From Chloroflexota bacterium (lineage in GTDB: Bacteria; Chloroflexota; Chloroflexia; Chloroflexales; Roseiflexaceae), in the NCBI GenBank assembly GCA_013388755.1, contig JACAEQ010000036.1, positions 64,001 to 128,000 of the forward strand: a stretch of 64,000 nt of DNA, in the 5' to 3' direction. The notes under the pieces are model-generated. The model did not search any database and had not been told where the DNA came from. It saw only the letters and a list, made by a program, of their open reading frames with translations. The translations under genes were made by a program, and so were the position numbers. Each line of letters opens with the position of its first letter. Position 1 is the first letter of the stretch. Shown piece after piece: positions 1 through 8,813 of this stretch.

Positions 1-1
1 T

Positions 2-256
2 GAGGCGCTGGTCGTTTCGCAATTCACTCTGTACGCCGACACACGGCGTGGGCGACGTCCGGGGTTCTCCGGCGCCGCATTACCAGCGAGGGCAGCGCCG
101 CTGGTGGCGGCATTCGTGGCCGAATTGCAGCGCCTGGGAGTCGCTACATCCGCCGGGCGCTTCGGCGCCATGATGCAGGTTGCCCTGGTCAACGACGGCC
201 CGGTGACCATCCTGCTCGATAGCGCGACGTTTCGCGAGCCACGCAGCAGCCATTGA
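2..256 (+). CDS. dtd: D-aminoacyl-tRNA deacylase, C-terminal part
   Basis: The gene enters from the left edge, so its N-terminus is missing; 84 residues remain of a family usually about 145-150 long. The fragment carries the two DTD signatures: SQFTLYAD near its start and [11 protein letters not shown] near its end, the latter containing the Gly-Pro cis-dipeptide loop used to exclude L-aminoacyl substrates. The enzyme hydrolyses D-aminoacyl-tRNAs (and glycyl-tRNA-Ala) in the cytoplasm. A small ORF follows after 13 bases. The identification is secure from the motifs. Confidence 0.95.
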   Translation, partial: EALVVSQFTLYADTRRGRRPGFSGAALPARAAPLVAAFVAELQRLGVATSAGRFGAMMQVALVNDGPVTILLDSATFREPRSSH

Positions 257-269
257 TACGGGGTACCCT

Positions 270-512
270 GTGAACACAGCACACGCAGATGAGTCGCTTG
301 AACGCCTCGCGACTGCGATCGCCCGGCACGGTCTGACAACCCCGGCGCGCATCGCGCTTGACGCCCTTGCCCCACTCGATGTCATCGCTGGCCAGGTGGT
401 GCTCTTTGCCCGGCCGTTCCTGCCACACGGGTACTGGGCCGCGTCCATGGATGCACTGTGTGACGCCGGCGGATGGGCAAGGTTACGCGATATCCTTAAC
501 CGGGACTGTTGA
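270..512 (+). CDS. small conserved-looking protein of unknown function
   Basis: An 80-residue ORF starting at GTG, 13 bases after dtd, probably in the same transcript. It has no signal peptide and no recognisable domain. The composition is protein-like: an amphipathic N-terminal helix (ESLERLATAIARHG) followed by a hydrophobic stretch with Pro-Gly-Tyr (ARPFLPHGYW). Its stop codon overlaps the -35 box of the next promoter. The function is unknown and a start slightly further downstream cannot be excluded. Confidence 0.6.
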   Translation: MNTAHADESLERLATAIARHGLTTPARIALDALAPLDVIAGQVVLFARPFLPHGYWAASMDALCDAGGWARLRDILNRDC

Positions 513-537
513 CAAACGATTTGATTTGAATTACACT
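509..537 (+). promoter_or_regulatory. sigma-70-type promoter of the GlmL-locus operon
   Basis: TTGACA at 509-514, a 17-base spacer and TACACT at 532-537. It sits directly upstream of the membrane-protein operon beginning at 588. The -35 box overlaps the stop codon of the preceding small ORF. The same TTGACN-17-TACACT arrangement recurs at 8669 and 22776. Confidence 0.75.
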
Positions 538-587
538 CAAAGCCGGCATGGCGCATGACTGTGTAAAGAATTGTGCGGAGGCGGCTT

Positions 588-1361
588 GTGGAGATCCCCC
601 TGCAAACCCTGGCTCTGCTCCTGGTCGTCGTCATCGTTGTCATTCTCACGCTCCTCTACCATGCACGCGCGCTCGACACCCGGCGTACCTTCAACCGGCG
701 CCCGCTTCCCGCTCTCGACGCCCTGCGTCGCGGGCTTGGCGTTGGCGCGGAGACGGGGCGCGCCATCCATCTCTCGCCTGGCGGCGGGACGATCGGGGCA
801 CGCGCGACGACCGCAGAGACGATCGCAGGATTGCTTGCAGCGGAACGCACCGCCGCTGAGGCTGCGTTGAGTGGCGCTCCGATTATCGCCAGCAGCGGCG
901 ATGCCGTGGCACACCTTGCGTTGCGCGGCACCTTGCGCCAGGCATATCAGCGCGCCGGGCTCGGGCAAGACTATGACTCCGCCAATGTACAACTGCTTGC
1001 GCAACAGGATCCGATGGCCTATGCTTCCGGCGTAACCACCCTGTATGGGCGCCAGCGGCTTGAAGCCAGCCAGCTTATCGGCAGCTTTGGCCACGAAGTG
1101 CTAGTGGCGGTTGAAGTTGGAGCGCAACAGGCGGTACCACAGGTCGCCGGAGCGACAACATCTACGGCTTTGCCACTCGTGTATCTGACAGCGGATGGAA
1201 CACTCATCGGCGAAGAAATCTATGCTGCTGAAGCGTACCTGGCGCGCGCGCCCGAAGCGCACGCCCGCCTGCTGACCCAGGATGCCTTGCGCACCGTGGC
1301 AATCGCTGCCCTTGTGGTGCTGGCGATCTGGCGCATCGCACAACCGCTGATCGGCATATAA
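588..1361 (+). CDS. membrane-anchored protein, DUF6754-like
   Basis: A 257-residue protein with an N-terminal transmembrane segment (residues about 6-25, LALLLVVVIVVILTLLY) and a C-terminal one (about 235-252). Between them lies a soluble domain rich in small residues. The GTG at 588 is preferred because GGAGG lies at 577-581 with a six-base spacer; the upstream in-frame GTG at 573 has no such site. From memory it resembles the DUF6754 family found beside GlmL/MutL-like genes in Chloroflexota, but I cannot verify that. It heads a run of tightly packed genes to 7527. The biochemical role is unknown. Confidence 0.7.
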   Translation: MEIPLQTLALLLVVVIVVILTLLYHARALDTRRTFNRRPLPALDALRRGLGVGAETGRAIHLSPGGGTIGARATTAETIAGLLAAERTAAEAALSGAPIIASSGDAVAHLALRGTLRQAYQRAGLGQDYDSANVQLLAQQDPMAYASGVTTLYGRQRLEASQLIGSFGHEVLVAVEVGAQQAVPQVAGATTSTALPLVYLTADGTLIGEEIYAAEAYLARAPEAHARLLTQDALRTVAIAALVVLAIWRIAQPLIGI

Positions 1362-1375
1362 CGGAAGTTGATCCC

Positions 1376-2047
1376 ATGTCCTTTCTGCGCGACCCGAAAC
1401 GCTTCATCGCTACTATCGTCGCGGGTGTCGCTGGCCTGCTGGTGTTGCTCGACTTCACCGATGTGTTGCCGATCGCCGGCACCCTGGCGCGAACCGTCCT
1501 CGACTGGGCCGCGCTCCTTGCAGCGCTGGCATTGATCGTCGGGTTGTTGAATGTCGCCGGTAGTCACGTGCAGCGCGTGATACAACGTCGTGCGGACTGG
1601 GGCTATAGCCTGATCTTGCTGGGAGCGATGCTGGCTGTGATTGTTGCCGGTACACTCTATCCGCTCCAGCGGGCCGACGGGAGCCTGACCGTACCCTCCA
1701 GCCTGATAGAACAACCGGTGCGGCTCGTGTTTAGTGCCGTGTATACCCCCCTGGCAAGTTCGTTCCTGGCGTTGCTGGCGTTTTTCAGCCTGAGCGCCGC
1801 ACTCCGTGCCGTTCGCAGGCGAACGGCCGATGCGCTGGTCATCGTCGCTGTGGCGCTGGTTGTCCTGCTCGCCACGTCGCTGCCGCAGATCGAAACAGCG
1901 CCGCTGTTTGGCGACGGGCTGCGCTGGGTGTCTGATTATGTCGCGCTGGCCGGTGCACGCGGCCTGCTGATCGGCGCGGCAATCGGTGCGCTGGTCGCCG
2001 GTGTGCGGGTCTTGCTCGGCTTCGACCAGCCATTTCTTGATCGTTGA
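1376..2047 (+). CDS. multi-spanning membrane protein of unknown function
   Basis: A 223-residue hydrophobic protein with roughly six predicted membrane spans, at about residues 11-32, 40-62, 75-95, 120-140, 150-168 and 190-212, separated by short basic loops (RRRTAD, QRRADWG). It begins 14 bases after the preceding gene and belongs to the same operon. No catalytic motif is seen. The context, between a DUF6754-like protein and a large anchored protein upstream of a GlmL/MutL ATPase, suggests a membrane assembly of unknown purpose. Confidence 0.75.
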   Translation: MSFLRDPKRFIATIVAGVAGLLVLLDFTDVLPIAGTLARTVLDWAALLAALALIVGLLNVAGSHVQRVIQRRADWGYSLILLGAMLAVIVAGTLYPLQRADGSLTVPSSLIEQPVRLVFSAVYTPLASSFLALLAFFSLSAALRAVRRRTADALVIVAVALVVLLATSLPQIETAPLFGDGLRWVSDYVALAGARGLLIGAAIGALVAGVRVLLGFDQPFLDR

Positions 2048-2162
2048 ACGCGCCGGGCATACCTGGTAGCGTAGGTGGTCGGCATATCGGTGGCGCGCTT
2101 CTTTCAACGGCTCCTGGCCACGATCACTGCTGACTGGCGCGCTGATGCCCGAGGAGTAGTCG

Positions 2163-4811
2163 TTGAGTCAGTCGAAGCGTAACCCGAATCTGCCGCCCTG
2201 GCTTCAGGATGTGCCCTTGCCGCCGCAACCACCGGCAACCGGCGGTGCGCCGCTGTTTTCCGGCCTTCCCGAGTGGTTGCGCGACGAGGATGAGGCCGAG
2301 ATCGCACCCGCTGCCGCTGCTGCTGATGTTCCGTCCTGGTTGCACCCGACACCTGAGCCACCCGATACTGGCCCGGCAGCGCCGCCACAACCGGTTCCAC
2401 CAGGCGCGGTTCCTTCGGATGAGCCGGCACCGCCATCCTGGCTACAATCGCTACGTGCAACTATCACGCCAGATGTGGAACCTGAGGCTGCTGAAGCAAC
2501 CAGCGGGCTGGTGCCGTTCTCACTCGATAACGTGACGGGTGCAGCGGCGCAACCAGAATCGCCGCTGACCGAAGGCGCGGAAACAGCATTTCCGTCGTGG
2601 CTGGCAGAGACAGGTGCAGGTGATCGTGCCGGCGACCAGCCACCTGTAACCGACGCTGCGCCTCCCGCCAGCGAAGGTTCGATGCAATCCTGGCTGGATA
2701 CCGTCGCCGAATCTGAGCAACCTGCCGACCTCCCGTCATGGCTGCGCGAACTGCCCGCGACCGAACCGGCAGCGGCTCCCACGTCGCCTGTTCCGCAGGC
2801 AGGCGCTGAAGAACTGCCCGCCTGGCTGCGTGACGTTGCGCCAGCCGAGCGTCCCGCGCCGCCGGCCGAGGCGCCCACCAGCGATCTGCCAGAATGGTTA
2901 CGCGTTCAGGAGGAAACGGCACCAGCCGGACCGCCCTCCGTCGCACGACTACCCACAGATGAACTTCCGGCGTGGCTCCGCGAAATCAGCAGTGATACCG
3001 GCACAGCCGATGCAGCCGCAACCGGCGCCGACCTTCCGGACTGGCTGCGTGATGCGTCAATAAGCCAGCCGGTACCGATTGAGCCGCCACCCGCGCCTGC
3101 TCAACCCGCACCGGCCCCGGCGGCCCCCGCGGCGCTTCCACCAGCCGAGGAACTTCCTGACTGGCTCCGAGACATCGCTCAACCAGCCGGCGCTGCCCCT
3201 GCGCCTGAGCCACCCGCCGCGCCGCCGGGCCTTCCAGGCGCCGATCTCCCTGACTGGCTCACCTCCGCCGTTGAAATGCCACCCATCGCATCGGCGCCCG
3301 ATCGGCCACGCGACACGCTGCCTGCCGCCCCTGCCGCACCCGCCGATGACCTGCCTGAATGGCTGGCAAGCCTTGCCGCCATTCCCGACACAACTCCGGC
3401 AAGCTCGCACCCTGCCCCACCGCCTCCGGCAACCGACCTGCCAGACTGGCTGCAATCTACCATTGCTCCACCGGCCGGAGGCGCGGCAGAATCACTACCG
3501 CCCTGGCTGGAAGATGAGAGCGGCAGCCCGCTCCCCACGGCTGATAGCGCCAACCTGCCGGACTGGCTGCGTGGCGCTGAGATCCCGCTGGTCACGAGCG
3601 AAGGCCATGCCGCTCCGGCCCGGCCGGCGGAGCCCGCCACACCACAGGGAGCCGGCGATCTGCTGGGTGGCATGGATCTCCCGGCATGGCTGCGCGCCGA
3701 GCCCGAGCCAAAACCAGAGATGACGCCGACCGATGCACGCGCGCTCGACTGGCTGACCCGGCTTGGCGGGCCGGACGAGGAGGCGGTGGTTCTCTCGGCT
3801 GCGACTGCGCCGAAGCTGGCGTTACCCCCCCCTCCCTCGCGAACCACAGCACAGCGAGAAGCACTGGCGTTGCTGAATCGCCTCGCCGCTGAACCGATCC
3901 CTGCCGCCGTTCCGCAACCGCCGGCTACACGCGCCGGCGCACTCCAGCGCATCGGGTTCGAGCGTCTCCTCTCGATCCTCTTGCTTGTGCTCCTGGTGGT
4001 GGCGATCGCCATACCAGGAATCGCACCGGTGCTCGATGTACCACCTGCGCTCGACCGGGCAAATGCGCTGCAACAGCAGATCGCCTCCCTGGGCGAGAAT
4101 GACGTGGTACTGATCGGCTATGAGTGGGATGCACGTCGCGTCGGTGAGTTGCGGCCCCTCGAGCGGGCCGTGATCGGCCAGTTGATCACCCGGCGCGTCA
4201 AACTGGTCCTTCTGAGTACCGACCCGCAAGGGACCCTGCTGCAATTCGACCTGCTTGATACCCTGCGCGCATCGGGGTACCGCCAGCAGGGCGAAGGCTT
4301 TCTATTGCTCGGGTACAAACCAGGTGGTGAAGTGGCGCTGCGCGCCCTGGCGCGCGATCTGCAAACCGCCCTGCGCAGCGACTATCGTGGCGATGATGCA
4401 ACCCGCAGCGCCCTGGTCGGCGGTATCGACACCGGACGGCCACTCACGCAACTGAACGACTTTTCGCTTGTACTGGTGCTTGCCGACGATACTCCCGATG
4501 TCCAGGGGTGGATGGAACAGGTGTATCCCGTCACGCGCGCCTCCGAACAGCCGGTGCCATTCAGCTTCCTGCTGCCCGAAGAAGCCGCACCAATCGTCCA
4601 GCCGTACATGCGCCAGCCGGATGTCAACTACCTTGCGGGGCGCCGCGGCGCCCTGGCATACGCAGCGCTCGACCGCGACACAACGTTGCCGATCGGGGCG
4701 ATCGCCTCAGAAGCCGCGCAGCAACGCCTGGCGTCACTACTGTTCGTGGCTGTGTTACTGATCGGGCTCGCGGGCAGCGGTATCACCGCCGTACGCAGGA
4801 GGCGCTCGTGA
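2163..4811 (+). CDS. large anchored protein with 19 W-L motifs
   Basis: An 882-residue protein starting at TTG, supported by GAGGAG at 2151-2156 six bases upstream. Residues 1 to about 535 are Pro/Ala/Glu-rich and contain 19 short motifs of the type [LP]-P-x-W-L-[RQ]-[DE], for example LPDWLRD and LPAWLRE, spaced about 20-40 residues apart. A transmembrane segment follows at about 605-625. After it comes a folded domain of about 220 residues, then a C-terminal transmembrane helix ending in a basic tail (RRRRS). The W-L motifs look like linear binding motifs on a disordered tail facing the cytoplasm; that is inference. The last bases overlap the next start (GTGA). Confidence 0.8.
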   Translation: MSQSKRNPNLPPWLQDVPLPPQPPATGGAPLFSGLPEWLRDEDEAEIAPAAAAADVPSWLHPTPEPPDTGPAAPPQPVPPGAVPSDEPAPPSWLQSLRATITPDVEPEAAEATSGLVPFSLDNVTGAAAQPESPLTEGAETAFPSWLAETGAGDRAGDQPPVTDAAPPASEGSMQSWLDTVAESEQPADLPSWLRELPATEPAAAPTSPVPQAGAEELPAWLRDVAPAERPAPPAEAPTSDLPEWLRVQEETAPAGPPSVARLPTDELPAWLREISSDTGTADAAATGADLPDWLRDASISQPVPIEPPPAPAQPAPAPAAPAALPPAEELPDWLRDIAQPAGAAPAPEPPAAPPGLPGADLPDWLTSAVEMPPIASAPDRPRDTLPAAPAAPADDLPEWLASLAAIPDTTPASSHPAPPPPATDLPDWLQSTIAPPAGGAAESLPPWLEDESGSPLPTADSANLPDWLRGAEIPLVTSEGHAAPARPAEPATPQGAGDLLGGMDLPAWLRAEPEPKPEMTPTDARALDWLTRLGGPDEEAVVLSAATAPKLALPPPPSRTTAQREALALLNRLAAEPIPAAVPQPPATRAGALQRIGFERLLSILLLVLLVVAIAIPGIAPVLDVPPALDRANALQQQIASLGENDVVLIGYEWDARRVGELRPLERAVIGQLITRRVKLVLLSTDPQGTLLQFDLLDTLRASGYRQQGEGFLLLGYKPGGEVALRALARDLQTALRSDYRGDDATRSALVGGIDTGRPLTQLNDFSLVLVLADDTPDVQGWMEQVYPVTRASEQPVPFSFLLPEEAAPIVQPYMRQPDVNYLAGRRGALAYAALDRDTTLPIGAIASEAAQQRLASLLFVAVLLIGLAGSGITAVRRRRS

Positions 4812-5452
4812 TACCGGATATCGTCAATCTGATCGCAGTACTGCTGACGATCCTGGTGCTCAGCCGCGTGGCAGGTGATAATCCGCTGTTCCGCGTCGCA
4901 CAGTATCTGTTCGTTGGCACGTCGCTCGGCCTGGCGTTTGTGGTCGCCTATCACCAGGTACTCCGTCCGGCGGCGCTGGCACTGGCGACCGGCTCCACAG
5001 CGGCGTTGTGGCTCTACGCGGTGCCGCTGGCGCTTGGTCTGTTACTGCTGCCACGCGTCATCGGCGGGCAAGGATTGTCATGGCTGGCAAACATCCCGCT
5101 GGCACTGATCTTCGGTGTTGGCGCCGCACTGGCGGTAGTCGGGGCGATCAGTGGTACACTCGTACCGCAAATCGGTGACACGGCGCGGCCCCTTTCGGGC
5201 GCGCCGGCCGAGATTGCCGGTGCACTCGTGCTGATCATCGGCACCATTATCACACTGGCCTCGTTCTACTATACGGCGCCCCCTGAAGGCCGTAGTGGGC
5301 GCCTGATCGCCACAGTTGCCGCCATCGGGCACTGGTTGATCATTGTGGCATTCGGTTTTTTCTTTGCCGGTTCGCTCCAGAGCTACCTCAGCGCCCTGGT
5401 TGAGCGCTTAAGCTTTGTCATTACCACGGTGCGCGGGTTGTTTGGCGCGTAG
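4808..5452 (+). CDS. multi-spanning membrane protein
   Basis: A 214-residue protein with about six hydrophobic spans and short loops. The GTG at 4808 overlaps the stop codon of the preceding gene (GTGA), which argues for translational coupling and fixes the start; an in-frame extension upstream would run inside the previous gene. The C-terminus ends in an amphipathic segment (SALVERLSFVITTVRGLFGA). No known domain is recognised. The GlmL/MutL-family gene starts 20 bases later. Confidence 0.75.
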   Translation: MIPDIVNLIAVLLTILVLSRVAGDNPLFRVAQYLFVGTSLGLAFVVAYHQVLRPAALALATGSTAALWLYAVPLALGLLLLPRVIGGQGLSWLANIPLALIFGVGAALAVVGAISGTLVPQIGDTARPLSGAPAEIAGALVLIIGTIITLASFYYTAPPEGRSGRLIATVAAIGHWLIIVAFGFFFAGSLQSYLSALVERLSFVITTVRGLFGA

Positions 5453-5472
5453 GGAAGAGAGCTGAGCACACC

Positions 5473-7527
5473 ATGTCTGTTGCCCCGGAACTGCACGCCC
5501 TGCTGATTGCCGACATCGGTAGCGTCACGACACATGTCTGGCTGGCTGATGCGGTTGATGGCGAGACGCGCCTGATCGGCCAGGCCGAGGTCCCAAGCAG
5601 TGTTACGCTTCCCGTTGACGATGCGACGGTTGCCATTGTCGAAGCCGCCCGGCGCATCGAAGAACAGACCGGGCGCCGCCTTACCGACGGTGCCCGCCTG
5701 ATCACGCCGCAGAATGCTGAGCGCGATGGGGTTGACGTGGTTATTGCCTGCAGTAGTGCTGCCGGGCTGATGGGTCTGGTCATTGCCGCGGTGGCGGGGG
5801 ACGTGTCGGCGCGGAGCGCGGAGCGCGCCAGCCGGGCAACGTATACGCGGGTGCTCCAGACCGTGACGCTTGATGATGCAGCACACCGCGAGACTGTCAG
5901 TAGCGCGGATGGCGCCGGACTCACCTGGACCGAGCGCCAGGTGCAGGCGCTGCTGGGGCTACGCCCCGATGCCGTGCTGATCGCCGGTGGCCTCGAAGAT
6001 GGCGCACAGGATGCACTGGTTCGCCTGGCGCATATTATCGCGCTGGCGGCACTGGATACGCAGGTGGACACCCAGGGCCAGCAGCGGCAGAGCATCGCAC
6101 GGCGACCCGTCATATTCGCCGGCAACAGCCAGGCGCGCGATCGCGTCACTGCGGTTCTCGCCGAGCGCGCAGACCTGACAATGGTGGATAATGTGCGCCC
6201 GTCACTCGACGTGGAACAACTCGACCCGGTACGACGCGAAATCGTGCGCCTGTACAACGATCGCCTGTTGCCGGGTCTTGCGGGAATGGCTGCATTGCAT
6301 CGCCTGAGCCGGACGCCGCTGCGGGCCGTCTGTGATGCAGCAGGCGTGATGACGCGCTTTGTTGCGGAACGTTACCAGCGTGGCGTCCTGGCGCTCGACG
6401 CTGGCGCAATGCATACCACGGCGCACCTGAGCAGCCAGGGGCGGTACAGCCCGGCCGTTCTGGGAGGTGTCGGCACTGGATACGGCATGGGCGGGGTGCT
6501 GGCCAACCGTGGTATTGCCGCCATCCATCGCTGGCTGCCGTTCCCGATCAGCGAACGCGACCTCCTCCACTGGCTGCTTAACAAGATGCTACGCCCGCAT
6601 GTTCCACCCGCAACACGCGAGGAGCTGCTGATCGAGCATGCCGTGGCGCGCGAAGCGCTGGCATGCGCGCTGGACGCGCTCTGGGATCAGCACCGCGACG
6701 CCGAATACGACCTGGTCATTGTGGGCGGCGGCATACTGCGGCACGCGCCGAGCCCTGGCCTGGCAGTCTTAACCGTTCTCGACGCGCTGCAACCATCGGC
6801 AGCCGAGAGTGTGCTGGCACTCGATCTGCACCTCGACAGCCTCGGATTGATGAACGCATGCGGCGCGCTGGCATTCACCGAAGCAGACGCGGCGCTGACA
6901 TTGTTTGAGCGTGACCTGATGCGCAATACGCCGCTGGCGACGGTCGTTGTGGCACTTGGCGATGGTCGTCCCGGCGAGACAGCCGTCGAGGCAGAACTGC
7001 AGGTTCAGGGTGGAGCCACCCGGCATGTGCGCGTGGCGCATGGCGAAATTGCGCGGCTCAACCTGTCGCCGGGGCGGCGCGGCCAGTTGACGCTGCGACC
7101 GGCGGGGGGCGTACGAATCGGGCGAAACGCGCCAGGGGTCGAGGTGGCGTCCGATGTCGCGGCAATCAGTGGCAGCGCGCTTGGCATTGTCATTGATGCT
7201 CGCGGCCGCCCGCTGCGACTGCCGGAAGATTCGCGGGCACGACAGGACATGCTCTGGTCATGGTTGCTCGCGCTCGGCGTCGAACGCGAGCCATTGCCCT
7301 ATGCGCCGCTGGATAGCGCTGTCGAACCTCCGCCGCCGGCGCTCCTTGCCCAGACGGGCCGCGGCACAGAACCGCGGGCCAGCCGCCCATCAACCACACG
7401 TATTGAGGAAGCACACCCGGTTCCCGAAGGAGTGAACGCGGGTGACTCGATCGAGCAGGATCTGGCAAAACTGCGCCAGACCGTGGAAGAGCCGGAGAAG
7501 AAACGTAGCTGGTTCAGGCGCCGGTAG
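5473..7527 (+). CDS. GlmL/MutL-family ASKHA ATPase
   Basis: A 684-residue protein with the actin/sugar-kinase/Hsp70 fold signatures of the GlmL/MutL family: phosphate-1 loop IADIGSVTT near residue 13, a second phosphate loop LALDAGAMHTTAHLS near 310, GGVGTGYGMGG just after it, and an adenosine-loop-like VIVGGGILRHAP near 415. Characterised relatives accompany coenzyme-B12 glutamate mutase and may act as reactivases or chaperones. No mutase subunit is in this window. Here the gene closes an operon of membrane proteins, so another partner is possible. A C-terminal extension of about 60 residues is charged and ends in FRRR. The start ATG follows GGAAGAGAG. Confidence 0.8.
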   Translation: MSVAPELHALLIADIGSVTTHVWLADAVDGETRLIGQAEVPSSVTLPVDDATVAIVEAARRIEEQTGRRLTDGARLITPQNAERDGVDVVIACSSAAGLMGLVIAAVAGDVSARSAERASRATYTRVLQTVTLDDAAHRETVSSADGAGLTWTERQVQALLGLRPDAVLIAGGLEDGAQDALVRLAHIIALAALDTQVDTQGQQRQSIARRPVIFAGNSQARDRVTAVLAERADLTMVDNVRPSLDVEQLDPVRREIVRLYNDRLLPGLAGMAALHRLSRTPLRAVCDAAGVMTRFVAERYQRGVLALDAGAMHTTAHLSSQGRYSPAVLGGVGTGYGMGGVLANRGIAAIHRWLPFPISERDLLHWLLNKMLRPHVPPATREELLIEHAVAREALACALDALWDQHRDAEYDLVIVGGGILRHAPSPGLAVLTVLDALQPSAAESVLALDLHLDSLGLMNACGALAFTEADAALTLFERDLMRNTPLATVVVALGDGRPGETAVEAELQVQGGATRHVRVAHGEIARLNLSPGRRGQLTLRPAGGVRIGRNAPGVEVASDVAAISGSALGIVIDARGRPLRLPEDSRARQDMLWSWLLALGVEREPLPYAPLDSAVEPPPPALLAQTGRGTEPRASRPSTTRIEEAHPVPEGVNAGDSIEQDLAKLRQTVEEPEKKRSWFRRR

Positions 7528-7551
7528 CGGCGGTTACAACTGTCGCTACCG
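7522..7551. terminator. hairpin across two convergent stop codons
   Basis: A perfect 8-base inverted repeat, CGGTAGCG (7522-7529) and CGCTACCG (7544-7551), with a 14-base loop. The arms contain the TAG stop of the GlmL-family gene and the TAG stop of the cyclophilin gene. No long T-tract follows on either strand, so it may be a weak bidirectional terminator or a 3'-end stabiliser. Confidence 0.45.
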
Positions 7552-8292
7552 CTCCATAATCGTCACCTTCAGCATCGCCTCTCCCGGCGTCGTTGCACCT
7601 TTGTCCGGATCGCGCAGCGGAATGCCGTTGACAATATCCTGGCCCGCAATGACCTCGCCAAAGATGGTATACTGACCATTCAGGTACGGTGCCGGCGCCG
7701 TCGTAATGAAAAACTGCGAACCGCCACTATCCGGCGCATCAGTGCGCGCCATGGCGACGATGCCCGGCCGGTCGAAAATCATTTCCGGGCCGAATTCATC
7801 TTTGATCGTATACCCCGGCCCGCCGCCGCCGGTGCCACTCGGGTCGCCGCCCTGGGCCATGAACCCTTGCAGTACCCGGTGCCAGGTCACGCCATCATAG
7901 AACCCTGCACGCGCCAGGAACACGAAGTTATTCACGGCGATCGGCGCAAGGTCCGGCCGCAGCCTGATCACAATATCACCCCGCGGCGTCGTAATCGTCG
8001 CAGTATACTCCTTCGCCGGGTCGATCGTCATCGGCGGCGGCGCGCTGTAGAAGCCATTGCGCGCGGCAACGTCGGCGGGCAGGGCAGCGGACGTATCGGC
8101 CGGCACGACGGTGGCCACCTCAAACGGCGCCAGCGTCGGCGCAGCGGCCTGCTGCTGGCCGCCGGGTTGCGCCAGCATGATGCCCAGGACGACAAATACA
8201 CCGACGACCACCAGCGCGGCGATCACGCCAGGCAGCGACACACTCCGCACTACCGGTTCCGGCGCTTTTTTGTTGCGTGACGATTGACTCAC
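7546..8292 (-). CDS. membrane-anchored cyclophilin-type peptidyl-prolyl isomerase
   Basis: A 248-residue protein. The GTG at 8292 is chosen because GGAGGAG lies eight bases upstream and a typical basic N-terminus with one transmembrane helix (about residues 20-41) follows; the longer open frame upstream reads as non-protein. After an Ala/Pro/Gln linker, the cyclophilin domain (about 90-248) shows WHRV, GFMAQGGD, GSQFFITTAPAPYLNGQYTIFGEV and a final KVTI strand. The catalytic Arg and the Phe/Gln residues of the active site are present. It should fold proline-containing proteins outside the membrane. Confidence 0.93.
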   Translation of the reverse strand: MSQSSRNKKAPEPVVRSVSLPGVIAALVVVGVFVVLGIMLAQPGGQQQAAAPTLAPFEVATVVPADTSAALPADVAARNGFYSAPPPMTIDPAKEYTATITTPRGDIVIRLRPDLAPIAVNNFVFLARAGFYDGVTWHRVLQGFMAQGGDPSGTGGGGPGYTIKDEFGPEMIFDRPGIVAMARTDAPDSGGSQFFITTAPAPYLNGQYTIFGEVIAGQDIVNGIPLRDPDKGATTPGEAMLKVTIMER

Positions 8293-8668
8293 CAGATCAA
8301 CTCCTCCAACAGTATCATTATGGGCAAGAAGCCTGCGAGGGCGCTGGCGTTGCGGACAGAACCTGCACGATCGCTCGCTTTCGCGCCGCGGAACCTGGCT
8401 TCTTTGCCTTCGACAGAGCGATACAGGCGACTCGCGAGCCACTCGTAGCGCGTGCCGGCCGCCCTTCCACGGGAACACCACGCTGCCACCGGCTGGACAA
8501 CGCGAGGCCGTGCCAGCGCGCCATTCCTGTGACAGGCAGATATTATAGCAGGTCTCCGCATGATACCGGGCCACCCCGCCGTAAACAGGCAGAGCGTCTC
8601 GGAACCTTCGGGGACAGCCCACAGATAGCACGCGACCGACACATACCCCGTAACCAGTACCACTCGAC
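8293..8668. other. intergenic region between divergent genes
   Basis: Open frames here have unlikely compositions (Arg/Cys/Pro-rich) and no ribosome site, so no gene is called. The region holds the leader and candidate promoter of the cyclophilin gene on the minus strand and, at its right end, the promoter of the secreted-protein gene. No tRNA-like or repeat structure was found. Confidence 0.5.
8542..8550 (-). promoter_or_regulatory. extended -10 site for the cyclophilin gene
   Basis: On the minus strand the sequence reads TGCTATAAT, a full extended -10 element (TATAAT at 8542-8547). No good -35 box lies at the usual distance, as expected for extended -10 promoters. It would give a leader of about 240 bases, which is long, so a closer promoter is possible. 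Confidence 0.45.
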
Positions 8669-8697
8669 TTGACTAATCCGCCACGTCGCTCTACACT
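8669..8697 (+). promoter_or_regulatory. sigma-70-type promoter of the secreted-protein gene
   Basis: TTGACT at 8669-8674, exactly 17 bases, then TACACT at 8692-8697. The predicted transcript starts about 110 bases before the ATG at 8814. Confidence 0.7.
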
Positions 8698-8813
8698 CGT
8701 TTCGCGATCCGGTTCGTGGTGGCAACCTCAATATTCGAGCGAACGATCTCTCCTGTCAAAGAAGTCAGCCAGACGTTCTTTCAGAACACTGCTATCGCAA
8801 CAGAGGCAACAGG

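Noticed and set aside
8289-8663. 124-codon minus-strand frame upstream of the cyclophilin gene
   Set aside because: Unlikely composition and no ribosome site; it overlaps the start and leader of the cyclophilin gene and the extended -10 site.
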